A stretch of 64,000 nucleotides of DNA from Apiotrichum sp. Y4204 (taxonomy: Eukaryota > Basidiomycota > Tremellomycetes > Trichosporonales > Trichosporonaceae): contig JAMYHL010000008.1 in NCBI GenBank assembly GCA_025531455.1, positions 558,001 to 622,000 of the forward strand, written 5' to 3'. Below the pieces are notes generated by a model. That model was not told the DNA's origin. It saw nothing but the letters and a program-made list of their open reading frames with translations, and made no database searches. Of the stretch, positions 1 to 10,645 are shown piece after piece (the first letter of the stretch is position 1; each line of letters begins with the position of its first letter). The translations under genes and the position numbers were made by a program.

Positions 1-821
1 TAAGGAGCTTCTTGTGTGTCGGTCACAGCTGTGCGCCGCCGGGGCGCCGAGTAACACGTTTAGACACTCTCTACTTGCTACTTGGCCCAGATCATAGGCC
101 TTGTGTAACTCACAGGACGAGCTCCAGGGCCCAGGATTGAGAAAGGGAACCGACCTGTGTTAATGCCGCCCCCCGGGCCCTGTGTTGGGGCGCTGCCCTT
201 GTCTCTCCCTCTTCCAGTACCCAAGGCTCACAAGCAGAGCAGAGCACACTACGCACGCGACCTGTTGCCCGAATTTGCCCAAACAGACACACAACACGCA
301 CGACGCGTACTGAACGGTATGCACGGGCACACAGGATTCTTCCCTATTCTGCCGTCTTCCTCTCCCCTCCCGGCTTCCTGGTAGCTTTGTCCCTCTGCTT
401 CAGGACCCCCTTTTTTTGGACCCAACACGGCAACACGGTCATCCACAGACCTTACAATCCCCCCATTCACCCTCTTTTCCTCCTTCTCTCTTCCCCCCTC
501 ACCGTCGACATCTTACTCTCGATTCTGTTCCTGTTCAGTGCTTTGATCATTCCAACTCTCCCCACTCGCAACACTCCTTTTTTCACCATCACTCCTTCTC
601 TCATCTCCGTCCTCCTAACTCTCCTTCCTACCTCTTCCCCTCTCGCCGATATCGTCTGCGACGAACCGACTACATCCCTGTCCTCCTCGTTCCGATCCAC
701 GCCCGCTGCGCTGCCACGCTCGCTCATTGTTTGTTGAACGCACTCTCTCTTTATCCAACCGACACAATCGCCCACCCGCGACCCACATTGCGTAGTTGAA
801 CGACCGCGACTCTCAACAACC
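1..821. other. Intergenic DNA and 5' leader of the GPI-protein gene
   Basis: I see no gene that I can support here. From about 340 to 800 the plus strand is strongly pyrimidine-rich (runs of ctcttcc, tcctcctt), a pattern also seen upstream of other highly transcribed genes in this window. It is probably promoter and 5' UTR of the gene starting at 822. The long minus-strand open frame across 467-1312 is a by-product of this composition and of the downstream gene. Confidence 0.5.
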
Positions 822-2280
822 ATGAAGTTCACCTTTGCCGCCCTCTCGCTCGCCTCCGTGGCTCTTGGTGCTTCGGTAAGTATCTCTGAGGCTGAGGTGG
901 CCACGTCCAACCCGGGACCGAAATCGCGGCGTGGCGCTTGCCTGGGCATACGCGTATGCAACACGATGGGGACTGGCGGCGGTGCTGCCAAGAAACGCCA
1001 GTGGAATCCGGATGAATCACGCTCGCCGCATTCTGCATCAATCTGTCTCCACGACGCGTTGCAATGCAGCGTGTATGGCCTTCTCTGGCTCAACGCACTG
1101 GCCAGACGACTGGGCATGCATGTGTTTGCATGCTTGCCCGTAGTCGTTATTTGCCCCACGACCAACTCTGTGGTGTGAGACCGTCGGGATGCTTGGCGAT
1201 GATGGGTCCGAGCACACCTACGGCCCTGTTGTCGTGGCTGAGGTTCACGTCGCTGCGAGCTTTCTGTTACGACACGCCCTCGCATATATTCACTGGTCCA
1301 CGACCAGTGCAAATCCTGTGCCGTTCTCCCGTTGTTCGCTGTGGTGCTATTTTGACTGAATTGCGCTGACCCATGTGCAGCAGTCGGCCCTCGTCCCCTC
1401 GGGCATCAGCGCCGGATGCACGACCTTCCTCCAGGAGCTCAACTCGGACGCCAACATCCAGGCTTGCATCAAGCCGCTGATCGCTGCCACCGAGTCTTTC
1501 TCGCCTACTTCGACCAACAAGCCTACCTCGGCTCAGGTCTCGTCGGTTCTCGACAAGGTCTGCGCTCAGGGCTCGGGATGCAGCGAGAGCACGCTCCGCT
1601 CTTCTCTTACCAAGTTCCAGGCTGCGTGCGGCACTGAGCTTAGTCAGGGCAACAAGGATGTCCTCAACCTCTACGACGTCCTTTACGTCACATACCCTCT
1701 CCAGCAGGCTGTCTGCTCCAAGCCCAACGAGAACAGCTACTGTGTTCTGACCATTGCCGCCGCGAACAAGGCCCAAGCCGCCCCCGGCAACAACAAGGTT
1801 CTCCTCGCTGGCGCTGGTGAGCCTTCCTTCCTGTCTCTCGCGAGTGCGAACCTGGTCTCGTTCCTCAAGCGCCAGTTTGAGGAGCGTGCGGTCCCCCAGG
1901 CCAACAACTTTGCCTCGATCGTCACTCCCAACGCCACTACCTACCAGTCGACCAACCTGCCTTTCCTCTTCCTCCAGCCTACGATGTCCAAGGACAAGCT
2001 CTGCACTCCCTGCACTGCCAAGGTCTTCACCGCCTACATCTCGTGGGAGTCCAAGCTTCCTTACAACGTCGCCGGTGGTCTTAACAAGTCGCCCATTCTC
2101 GGTGGCCAGACCAAGCTCTACTCGGCTATCAACTCGACCTGCGGCCCCGTCTTCACTGCCGGCATTGAGTCTGGTGCTGGTGTCGGCGCTGTCGCCCAGA
2201 ACGGTGCCTTCCAGCGCGCTGGTGCGTCGGTTGCGGCAACTGTCGCTGCCGGCCTCTTTGTTCTTGCTTTCACTGTCTAA
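822..2280 (+). CDS. Secreted, GPI-anchored Cys-containing protein (DUF7729-like)
   Basis: Two exons are predicted, 822-875 and 1381-2280, joined in phase 0 to give about 317 aa. Exon 1 encodes almost exactly the signal peptide (MKFTFAALSLASVALGAS). The mature part starts with a conserved-looking segment having Cys in CTTFLQELN and ACIKPL, further paired Cys residues, several N-x-T/S sites, and a C-terminal hydrophobic tail (SVAATVAAGLFVLAFTV) after a Gly/Ser/Ala stretch. That arrangement is typical of a GPI anchor signal. The pattern resembles fungal DUF7729 surface proteins of unknown function. A cell-wall or plasma-membrane location is inferred. The 505-nt intron is unusually long for this window, and its acceptor is a cag-cag tandem that could add or drop one Gln. 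Confidence 0.8.
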
Positions 2281-4475
2281 GCCCGCCCGCTAGATGCAGG
2301 CCCTTGGACTCTTCTCTCGTTGCCGGGGCATTGGCTCTGTATCTTACAATCCCATCCTCCCTCACGGACTGTTTATATATGGGATGCCCCGTCTCCCTTT
2401 TTTCCTATTTTCTTTTCGCTCTATACCCTTTTTGGCGTTGTTTTGGTATGAATATGCCTATAACTAACTAGTATAACGACTTCTTGGTAGTGCCTTTTGA
2501 TGACGACGCGGATATGACCAGGAGTAGCGGATGGATGGGTGGCAGATCGGGATGAAGGGACTCGGAAGGAGACCAAGCCAGAGCGTTAAGCCACGACGTT
2601 GACGGCTTTCCACCAGCTCCCTTCTCCGAGAAGACTTCGTTCGAGCTTCTGGTCATCTAGAGGTGGACCCCATGACTCAGAAAGTGTGTGCCCCTCATAC
2701 CCCGCTTCGGGTTCGGAGTCCTGGTGCCGGTGGCCCACGGCGCTTGGACCGTCTCTCCGCTTCTCTAATCGCAAACGACATCGGCGAGACCTCTGTCTGT
2801 CGGAGCGGCCACGTTTCATGGAGGGCTGAGAGTCGGTGATAAGGGGCGGGAACCATTCGGTTGTCTAGAATCTTAGAGTGGTGGGTTCCCTCCCCACTCC
2901 CACGATCTGTGATCGAACGATCGGAATCAGGTGCGATCGCGTCTGCGCAGCTGCATGCGCAGTAACGCGTCGCGTCGTGTCGTGGCGCACCTGGGCAACC
3001 CGCGCGGGGACAATCGGTACGGGCTTGTGCCACATTCTGTCCCCCTGGCTGTGCGCTCCACCCCCCAACCCTCTCGCATCCTACCTCTGTTTGGTACCAC
3101 ATCTCTCACTGTGCCACATCTTTCATGGCCGTGTCCACGTCGAACTGTGCATGATCTGCATGCACTTGCAGACATTTGTATAAAAGTTAGAGGAATGTGT
3201 CTGTCCTAAAGAGTGACTAGCTCGATGTGAGACGCTGCGCTCAGCATCATAACTTTGGACTTTCGATTGTCTGCGATCCGAGGTCCGGGGTCCAGAGCCT
3301 TGCCACCGGTAACGCTGACAAGGAGGGCCCAAGCCATCGGTGGCCCCCAGGACATGGTTACCGCCCGTGGGTACCTTTCTTGCAACGGATCTTGGCCCAA
3401 AGCGCTGCGAACGCCGCTGAAATATGGCGATAGCCGTGCCCTCGACATCCGAGAAGAGGTCAATTCTGCCAACGCCGTGCGCCTGTAAATGAGTCGCTAT
3501 CAGCTCGTCAACCGAACGATTTGAGCCTTAGGAATCGTTGAGTCCGTGACACTGGCTCAGAAACTGACAAGGAATGGTCAACGACAAGAGCAAGCGCCAT
3601 TCTGTCACCATAAGTCTCTTCGGTTCATCAAGAGAGTATAAACACTTGTTCTGCGACTTTGAATGGGGAACGTAACGCCGTCCTTCTGTCGTTTGCCCTG
3701 CTGTACAGCTGGCAGGTCTATCGCACGGCCCGTTCGTCCAGATGTTCCCGCTCATGTCAACGGTGCTAGCACTGGAATCGGTGTTAACGCCAATGTGTCT
3801 CCTCTGGGCCTCAGTCCACAGCAGTCGTCTACAGCAGTCTTGTCTGCTGTAGACGGAGTTAAAACTACGTTTCCGTCTGACTGTGGGCGCTGCGGTCTCC
3901 CGATCCCCGCATGAGGCTGTCGTGTAAGTCATGTCAGTGTCAACATGTTGAGCGGTCTAGGTTAGTTCGGCGTATGGACGGTCCGACAGGCTGAAGACGT
4001 AAACATTCCGTTAGCCATTCCCCGGCCGATGTCTACCGCTTTTACCATGTTTATCTCCTTCGTTCGATAATGGTCATCTCAGGAGATGGGTGTCTCAGCT
4101 CGACGCTTGTCTTGACGTGCTTATCGCTATTGCAGAACCAAATGTTGAATATGTGTAAGTCGGAGATCGATTTCAGATCAGTTCTGCATACATCCAATGC
4201 ACGCGTTCTTTATTAAGCTTTGCGCGGTAATCGGTAATCGGGTGATCAGACTCGACGACTGCAAAAGTGGAGGGCCCTGGCCACACCCCACAGGGCAAGC
4301 ATCAGGTGCTCCGTAATTTCCACAACCTCCTTCCCACTTCCACTTCATCACCATTCGTACCATTCCGCGCTCTCTGTACTTCCTCGGCGCGCTCGTCATC
4401 GCCGCCCTCCTGTGGATCTATCCGCGCTCGTATTCAGCCCCCTCCCACACCGTTCCCCAAAACACTCCAGCAGAC
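2281..4475. other. Intergenic region, no supported gene
   Basis: The first 200 bases are T-rich and probably carry the 3' UTR of the GPI-protein gene. The rest holds only short overlapping open frames on both strands with no recognisable domain, no consistent splice pattern and no tRNA fold that I could find. Bases from about 4290 to 4475 are C/T-rich and are likely the leader of the downstream thioesterase gene. Confidence 0.4.
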
Positions 4476-5372
4476 ATGGGCGCGCCCCTCAAGCACCTCA
4501 AGGTGCTCCCCAAGGACGCGCACACCGCCACCGTCATCTTCCTCCACGTGAGTCTGGAGCTTGGGCAGTACTGACGACAGGGACTCGGCGACAGCGGTAT
4601 GTCTGGCGCGTATTGTGGGAGTGTTTGCTGACAGCGGTCGACCCATTTATTTACCTCTCGCTTGCTTCAACTTTGACTGGCCCTCCGCTTACTTGACACT
4701 TGCAATCGCAGGTCACGGCTGGCTCCCCGTCGCGAAGATGCTGTGGGCGTCTCTCCCGAACGTCAAGTGGATCCTGCCGCACGCGCCTACCATCCCGATC
4801 ACGGTGAACGGCGGCATGCGGATGCCGGGCTGGTTCGACGTGATCACCTTTGACCGGAGCACGTCGCCGCGCCCCGAGGACGAGGCGGGCATCCTCGCGG
4901 CGGTTGACGCGGTCGACAAGCTCATCCAGGCCGAGGTCGACGCCGGGATTCCCGAGAACCGCATTGTCCTCGGCGGATTCAGCCAGGGTGGCGCCATCGC
5001 CGCGCTCAGCATGCTCACCAAGAACCGTAACCTTGCGGGATACGTGTCGCTGTCTACCTGGGTGCCCATCGCACACAAGCTCGACGGCCTCGTCCGCCCC
5101 ACCGCCAAGGACCAGGCGCTCTTCTGGGGCCACGGCCGCGACGACGAGATTGTGCACTACGAATGTGAGTGGCTGGTGTGCAAGTAGAGCTCACCGCAGA
5201 CGGCATGCAGTCGATTGAGCAGCTCAAGAAGCTCGGCCTCCCGCTGCTACCCCCCGGCGAAATCTTCGCTCGCCCCGGCCTCCGCCTCGAGACCTACCCC
5301 GGCATGGGCCACAGCTCGTGCCCCGAGGAGCTCGCCCACCTCCAGCAGTGGCTTGCCGCTGCCCTCAAGTAG
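4476..5372 (+). CDS. Acyl-protein thioesterase / lysophospholipase (APT1 family)
   Basis: Four exons are predicted: 4476-4547, 4581-4596, 4712-5164 and 5200-5372, giving 237 aa, the usual size for the family. The alpha/beta hydrolase signature is complete: oxyanion-side motif GLGDSGHGW, nucleophile elbow GGFSQGGAI (Ser near 120), Asp in HGRDDEIV (near 173) and His in GMGHSS (near 218). Known family members remove palmitate and other acyl chains from Cys residues of membrane-associated proteins such as Ras and G-alpha, and hydrolyse lysophospholipids in the cytosol. The start was chosen because the N-terminus matches the family and is preceded by a leader without upstream frame. The 16-nt second exon lies inside the HGLGDSG motif, so its presence is certain from protein conservation. 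Confidence 0.92.
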
Positions 5373-5647
5373 AGGGGTCCATCTGCAGTAGAACATATTG
5401 ATGACAAGTCGTTTTCGTGCACCTTGCTCCTGGTGGCTGCGCACATCCAGAATCCAGCCCGATCATCCTCCCACTCGGCCACGGCCACGATGCAACTGAT
5501 ATCATGTTGCAGTCTACGTCGTCATAGTGTCTACATACCACCCATGCCAGAGAGACAAACAGTGGCCGAGGTGTGGTGTCCCATACTGCCCTCTGGAATC
5601 TATCGTCCTCAGGCTGCTCCAGCCTGCTTTCTCTTCCCCTCACCGCT

Positions 5648-6655
5648 CTAAGCAGCAATTGCCTCGCCCTCAGGTATCAGCCCGTCGGCGAGCATGCGCT
5701 CCAGCTTGCGCACCTCCTCGGCCGTCTGCGCCTTGGTGAGCGCGGCAAGCACGCGGCGCTTTTCGTCCGGCGTCATCAAGCGACCCTTTCCGCCTGCGGC
5801 AGCGGCAGCACGCGCCTTTCCGGAAAGCGCGGTGCCCAATCCTGCGGTCTGCGTGGAGAGCTTGTTGGCAAGCTCGTTTGGCCGCCCTGTCTCCGCATCC
5901 GTGAAAAGCTCACGCGCCGCTTCCCGCTCCGCGTCCTTGACGCGCTCAAAATCTAGGGTGTGCAACTGCCCCTTCCCCGCCTTCCAAATGACGAATTCTC
6001 GATAGTGCTTCTGCTCCGTGACGGGGTTACCGCGAAGGACGAGATGCCGCAAGTGTGCGAGTTCGCCAAGAGGTACAAGTGCTGCCAACGAGGCGATGGC
6101 ATTGTCAGTGAGCACTAATGTGACGAGATTCGGAATCTGGGGTCAGTACTGGTAAACTCGCAGGACGCGTACGCTTGCTGGCAAGGACGGGCTAATCGAC
6201 GAGATCTGGTTCTTTGCGGCGTGAATCACTGACAACCGCGGTGCTAGACATTAGCGCGGGATCGCACAGTCCGAACGCACCCAGCGGAATGTTCCCCAAG
6301 ACGGTGATCGAGTTGTCGGTGACGTTCAGCACATCATACGTCCCCTGATGCGACGCGAGGTTCTCGATGACGGGGATGGCAAGTCCTAAACGAGTTAGAC
6401 GGAATACCAATGGCCCAATGTCAAACAATGCACCCACCTCGCAGATCGAGTTCACGTTCCTTCAGAGGGTTAAGATGCTGTCGGTTAGTACCCGGACGTT
6501 TGAGAAAAGGAAGGCAGTCGCGTGCAAGCCACTGCCCGTTCCATCCATGCAGTACGAACCGATGCTGTCTTTGAGACAAACTGTGGGTCAGCAAACTTGT
6601 CGTTGGCAATTTGCAGCGCGAAGCGCATGTCACTTACTTCCGGAGTGAGCCTCAT
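5648..6655 (-). CDS. LEA1: U2 small nuclear ribonucleoprotein A' (LEA1/SNRPA1)
   Basis: Six exons are predicted (transcript order): 6638-6655, 6560-6580, 6438-6477, 6281-6385, 6173-6243 and 5648-6136, giving 247 aa. The N-terminus (MRLTPE..., NPLKERELDLRG) and leucine-rich repeats (IPVIENLASHQGTYD, NLVTLVLTDNAI, LRHLVLRGNPV) match U2A'. The C-terminal segment around LDFERVKDAERE and a final basic helix also fit. In the spliceosome U2A' pairs with U2B'' on stem-loop IV of U2 snRNA and supports branch-site recognition. The first three exons are only 18, 21 and 40 nt, but each is required to rebuild the conserved N-terminus. Confidence in identity is high; the second-exon border is the least certain. 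Confidence 0.9.
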
Positions 6656-7997
6656 GATGCCTTCACACGCGTCGTGATTTAGGTGTAGACCGTGAGGATA
6701 TTAGTCTGCGCGCACGTAGATTGACTGTGCCTGTACGTCGTGTAATATACAGCTGTTGCCGGCGTGTGTGTGTACTTTTACAAGCGTTGCTGGTTGTTGT
6801 TGTTGTGTCGTGTGCGGTAACGAGCTCGATGTGCTTGCTGTTTGTTGTTGGATGGAAATTGTTGTTTCTAGTGGACGGACATGATGCTCGACATGATGAT
6901 GAATGGCCCTGCCATAAAAGGAGCAGCCAAAAAGTGCCAACTTTGGTATCGCCGATATCTCCAGGCAGAGCACTCATTGTACTCACCCATGCCGGCAATG
7001 CCTAACTGTAATTGACAAGGGGCAAGGGGAAGTGCTCTCAGCGGGTGATTTCATCTGGTTGTATTGGCTTTCCATATCAGCTGAGCCCTTATTAGAAACG
7101 GAATCAGATCAAATACATATGGTAAACAGCTAAATAGCCTGCGCCAGCCTGTGCCTGGCGGTTGGGGTGTTCGCGTGTTCGTCCGGTCTCGTCTCATATC
7201 CGTGTCGCGGTCTGTGGCTAGTGCCAACGTTATCGTGCTCGTCTGCCTTGCCGCCTATGTAGCCCCTGGCTAATGCGCCCCGGCCGCGTCCCCGTTCCCC
7301 GTCTCGCTCCCTAGCTTGTTCTGCCCTGTTGCACCTGCTGCACCTTGCGCTGCCAGCACCCCACTCCACCATAATCCTCCCCCCTGCCTGGGGTAAAGTG
7401 TGTTTCAAGAGCAGCCTCGCCAGCGCCGCGCGCCCTCCCCCCCGTCTCCCCCTTCCCGTCCAGCTCTTTCCCCCGTCCTCCGGTTGATGTGCTGGCAAAG
7501 GGCAGAAGTCAGCCAGTCAGCATACCAGCCTGGCAGAGTGCGATGTACGCGTACGTGACCCTGCGAGCTCCCTTTTGCCTCGTTCGAGGCCATCTCCACC
7601 TGTAGAAAGAAGCACACTACTTTTGCTGGCATTCGCAGAGGCCTCCCTTCCCGCGCAGCCACCACACCCACGCACCCCAACCCAGCCTGGCCACCTGGAC
7701 GCCTTCCCACCTACAGTAGCTCCTAGCCCCCGCGCCAGCCCACACGTCTCACAGCCTGCCTACTCCAACCAACCTTCGCTGTCCGTCGTGTCCTCGTGTC
7801 CGCTCGTCGTCCATCATCCTCTCCTCGTCCTCTCACACCACCCAACCCTCTGCACTCACTTTCTCTCCCTCTCTTTTCTAACACACCACACATACACACA
7901 CGCACACTCCCTCCCTTCGCCCTTTCCTTTTCTCTTTCTCCCCTACATCCATTCCTTCACCTTCTTTAATTCGTCTCCCCTTCCCTAAATCGCCCTC
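6656..7997. other. Divergent intergenic region of LEA1 and the septin gene
   Basis: This region separates two genes transcribed away from each other, so it should hold both promoters. From about 7600 to 7997 the plus strand is very pyrimidine-rich (ctctccct, ttctctttct), a probable long septin 5' UTR. Around 6770-6830 is a short GT-rich tract (gttgttgttgttgtg). I see no gene in the open frames on either strand. Confidence 0.5.
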
Positions 7998-9928
7998 ATG
8001 GCTGACAACTACTACGAGCCGACCAACGGCGTTGCCGACTCGGTCGACGGCGGCGACAACGGATACGGCATGGAGGAGAACGGCGCACACCACGCTGACA
8101 TGAGCTCCTCGGCTCCTGTCCCCGCTCCCTCGGCCTCCCCCAACGGCCACAACGGCACTGCTCTCCCCACTCTCGTTCGCAAAACCCTCGCATCTTGGGT
8201 CGGCTTTTCCAACCTCCCCAACCAGGTCCACCGCCGCAGTGTTAGGTGAGGATGACTCTTGCTCGTCATGAAGGACGCGTCGCTGGCGCGCGCACGTTGG
8301 GATTGGGATCTCTCAGGACCTTCTCTGAACGTCTATGGAAGAACATCTCCATTGTCGCGTGGCCTGAGACGCGTCGTGCCCTCCATGCACACTGAATCTT
8401 GCGTGTTGTCAATGCATCGCGTTTACTGACGATTTCTCAGGCGCGGATTCCAGTTTGTTGCGATGGTTGTAGGTAAGTGTCCGCGGGGAGGGAACAGCGT
8501 GGAACGACCGGAAGTGGGGCCCGTGCTGACTTTGGCGCAGGCGAGTCTGGTCTCGGCAAGTCGACCCTTATCAACACTCTTTTCGAGACCAAGCTTTACG
8601 AGCCCAAGATCATCCCCGAGCCTGGAACTGACCGCGGCAAGACCGTTGCCATTGAGAGCATCAGCGCCGGTGAGTGGACAGCAAGATGACAGGTGGACAT
8701 CGGGAGAGGGGAGTAGCCGTGTCTCGCCTTTCCTCTCCTTTGTGGCACCTGGCGGCGCGCCATGGCCTCACTCTCGGGCTGGTCATAGCGTTCATCAGGA
8801 TGCGAAACGCGGCTGACACCGAACAGACATTGAGGAGAACGGCGTCCGTCTTAAGCTCACCGTCGTCGACACCCCGGGCTTTGGTGACTTTGTCAACAAT
8901 GACGAATGCTGGAAGCCCATTCTTGACAACATCGAGGCCCGTTATGACGCGTACCTCGAGCAGGAGAACCGCGTCAACCGTCTTAAGATGATTGACAACC
9001 GTGTTCATGCCTGCATTTACTTTATCCAGCCGACTGGCCACGCGTGAGTACGAGTGCTCCAATGTCCTACATTCCACAAGCTAATGCATTCCTCAGCCTC
9101 AAGCCTATTGACATCGAGTTCATGAAGCGTTTGCACACCAAGGTCAACCTCATCCCGGTGATCGCCAAGGCGGACACTCTCACCGAGGAGGAGGTCGGTC
9201 TCTTCAAGCAGCGCGTGCTTAGCGACATCGCACACCACAACATCAACATCTTCACGCCCCCTTCTTACGACCGCGATGACGAGGAGACGCAGCAGGAGAA
9301 CAACGAGATCATCGTGAGTGGCAGGGAAGGCCCTCAAGCTAACATTCAGAACAAGATTCCCTTCGCTGTTGTTGGCTCTGACCAGATTGTCCATGCTCCC
9401 GACGGCCGTTCCGTTCGTGGCCGTGCGTACCCGTGGGGTGTCATCGAGGTCGACAACGAGCAGCACTGCGATTTCGTCAAGCTTCGCCAAATGCTTGTCC
9501 GCACTCACATGGAGGAGCTCCGCGAGAACACCAATGACGTTCTCTACGAGGACTACCGGACAGAGAAACTTCGCGGTATGGGTGTCACACAGGACGAGAG
9601 CGTGTTCAAGGAGACCAAGTAAGATTGTGCATGGGTGTTAATCGCTGACGTTAGCCCCGCCGCCAAGCAGGCTGAGGAGCGCTCCATGCACGAGGCCAAG
9701 CTTGCCAAGATGGAGGCTGAGATGAAGATGGTCTTCCAGCAGAAGGTGCAGGAGAAGGAGCAGAAGCTCAAGCAGTCCGAGGAGGAGCTGTACGCTCGTC
9801 ACCGCGAAATGAAGGAGGCTCTTGAGAAGCAGCGCTTGGAGCTCGAGGACAAGAAGCGACGCGTTGAGAGCGGTCGTCCTCTTACTCCTGAGAAGGGCTC
9901 GAAAAAGCGGTTCGGTCTCGGCAAGTAA
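7998..9928 (+). CDS. CDC3: Septin, Cdc3/AspB class
   Basis: Seven exons are predicted: 7998-8245, 8441-8472, 8541-8669, 8827-9043, 9097-9313, 9350-9618 and 9655-9928, giving 461 aa. A disordered N-terminus precedes the polybasic membrane-binding segment ([14 protein letters not shown]). The GTPase core follows: G1 GESGLGKS (near 94), G3 DTPGFGD (near 151) and G4 AKAD (near 232). The septin unique element contains [12 protein letters not shown]. The C-terminus is a long charged coiled coil ending in a Lys/Arg tail. The residues around [16 protein letters not shown], and the coiled coil, fit the Cdc3 class (Aspergillus AspB) rather than Cdc10, Cdc11 or Cdc12. Septins form hetero-oligomeric rods and rings at the bud neck and hyphal septa. 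Confidence 0.94.
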
Positions 9929-10645
9929 ACAGCACCGCCTCGTTGTCTCTGTTGTTCGGAGACCGCAATTGTGGATCTAGACACGACTTGGTGCGGTCAT
10001 CACTTGATTCCTTTCGTCGTTTGCTTCCCTCTAGTTACTCCTCTCCTCGGCTCGCTCTTCTCCCCTATTTTGAACCTTTCCCTTGCGCGGATTCTTGTGG
10101 CCTATTGCAGTTCTAGCCCTCCGCCCAATCCGTTAGTCGTTATTCTCTTTCTTTACCGTACACCATTGTATACCCCGGGCCCCTGCGACCACCCACTCGC
10201 GCTTAACGACCCTAACTCCTCTACTATGAGCTTATCCAGCGTGCTGGCCGAAATGCATATATGATGATTGACCGTGGTAGCCAACTCGGCAACCTCGATT
10301 GCGGCATGTTTCTGCACGATTTCGGAGTGCATTCGTGTGCCCCAGCATATCTCGACATTTCTCGTTAACAACTGTTCCCACACGCCACAAGGTTTGAAAA
10401 GGCATCGAAACGCAGCAACAGCGATATGAAGACCAGATATTCCTTCAGAATTTCCAGTTCACTTCTCGTGGTGAAGAATGCTCCCTGCATAATTACCATC
10501 CAATGCTACAAACATGCTATCTACATTGCTGTTCAGGACAGGCCCTGTGCAGCCCTCTCTGCCTGCGCCTGCACGCCTGTGAACTCCCGATTGGTGCTGT
10601 ACATTCGAGTCTACTACTCCTGGTTGGTGCTTTTCATTCCCTGGT
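9929..10645. other. Convergent intergenic region (septin / BRF1)
   Basis: Both flanking genes end here, so this is expected to hold two 3' UTRs and poly(A) sites. The sequence from 10020 to 10160 is T/C-rich. I see no coding signal or structured RNA. Confidence 0.5.

Noticed and set aside
467..1312. 281-codon minus-strand open frame overlapping the GPI-protein leader and intron
   Set aside because: Low-complexity Arg/Ser content, no domain, and explained by pyrimidine-rich leader composition and the opposite-strand gene.
6663..6998. 111-codon minus-strand frame upstream of LEA1
   Set aside because: Thr/Ser repeats derive from the GT-rich tract; no domain and no splice link to LEA1.
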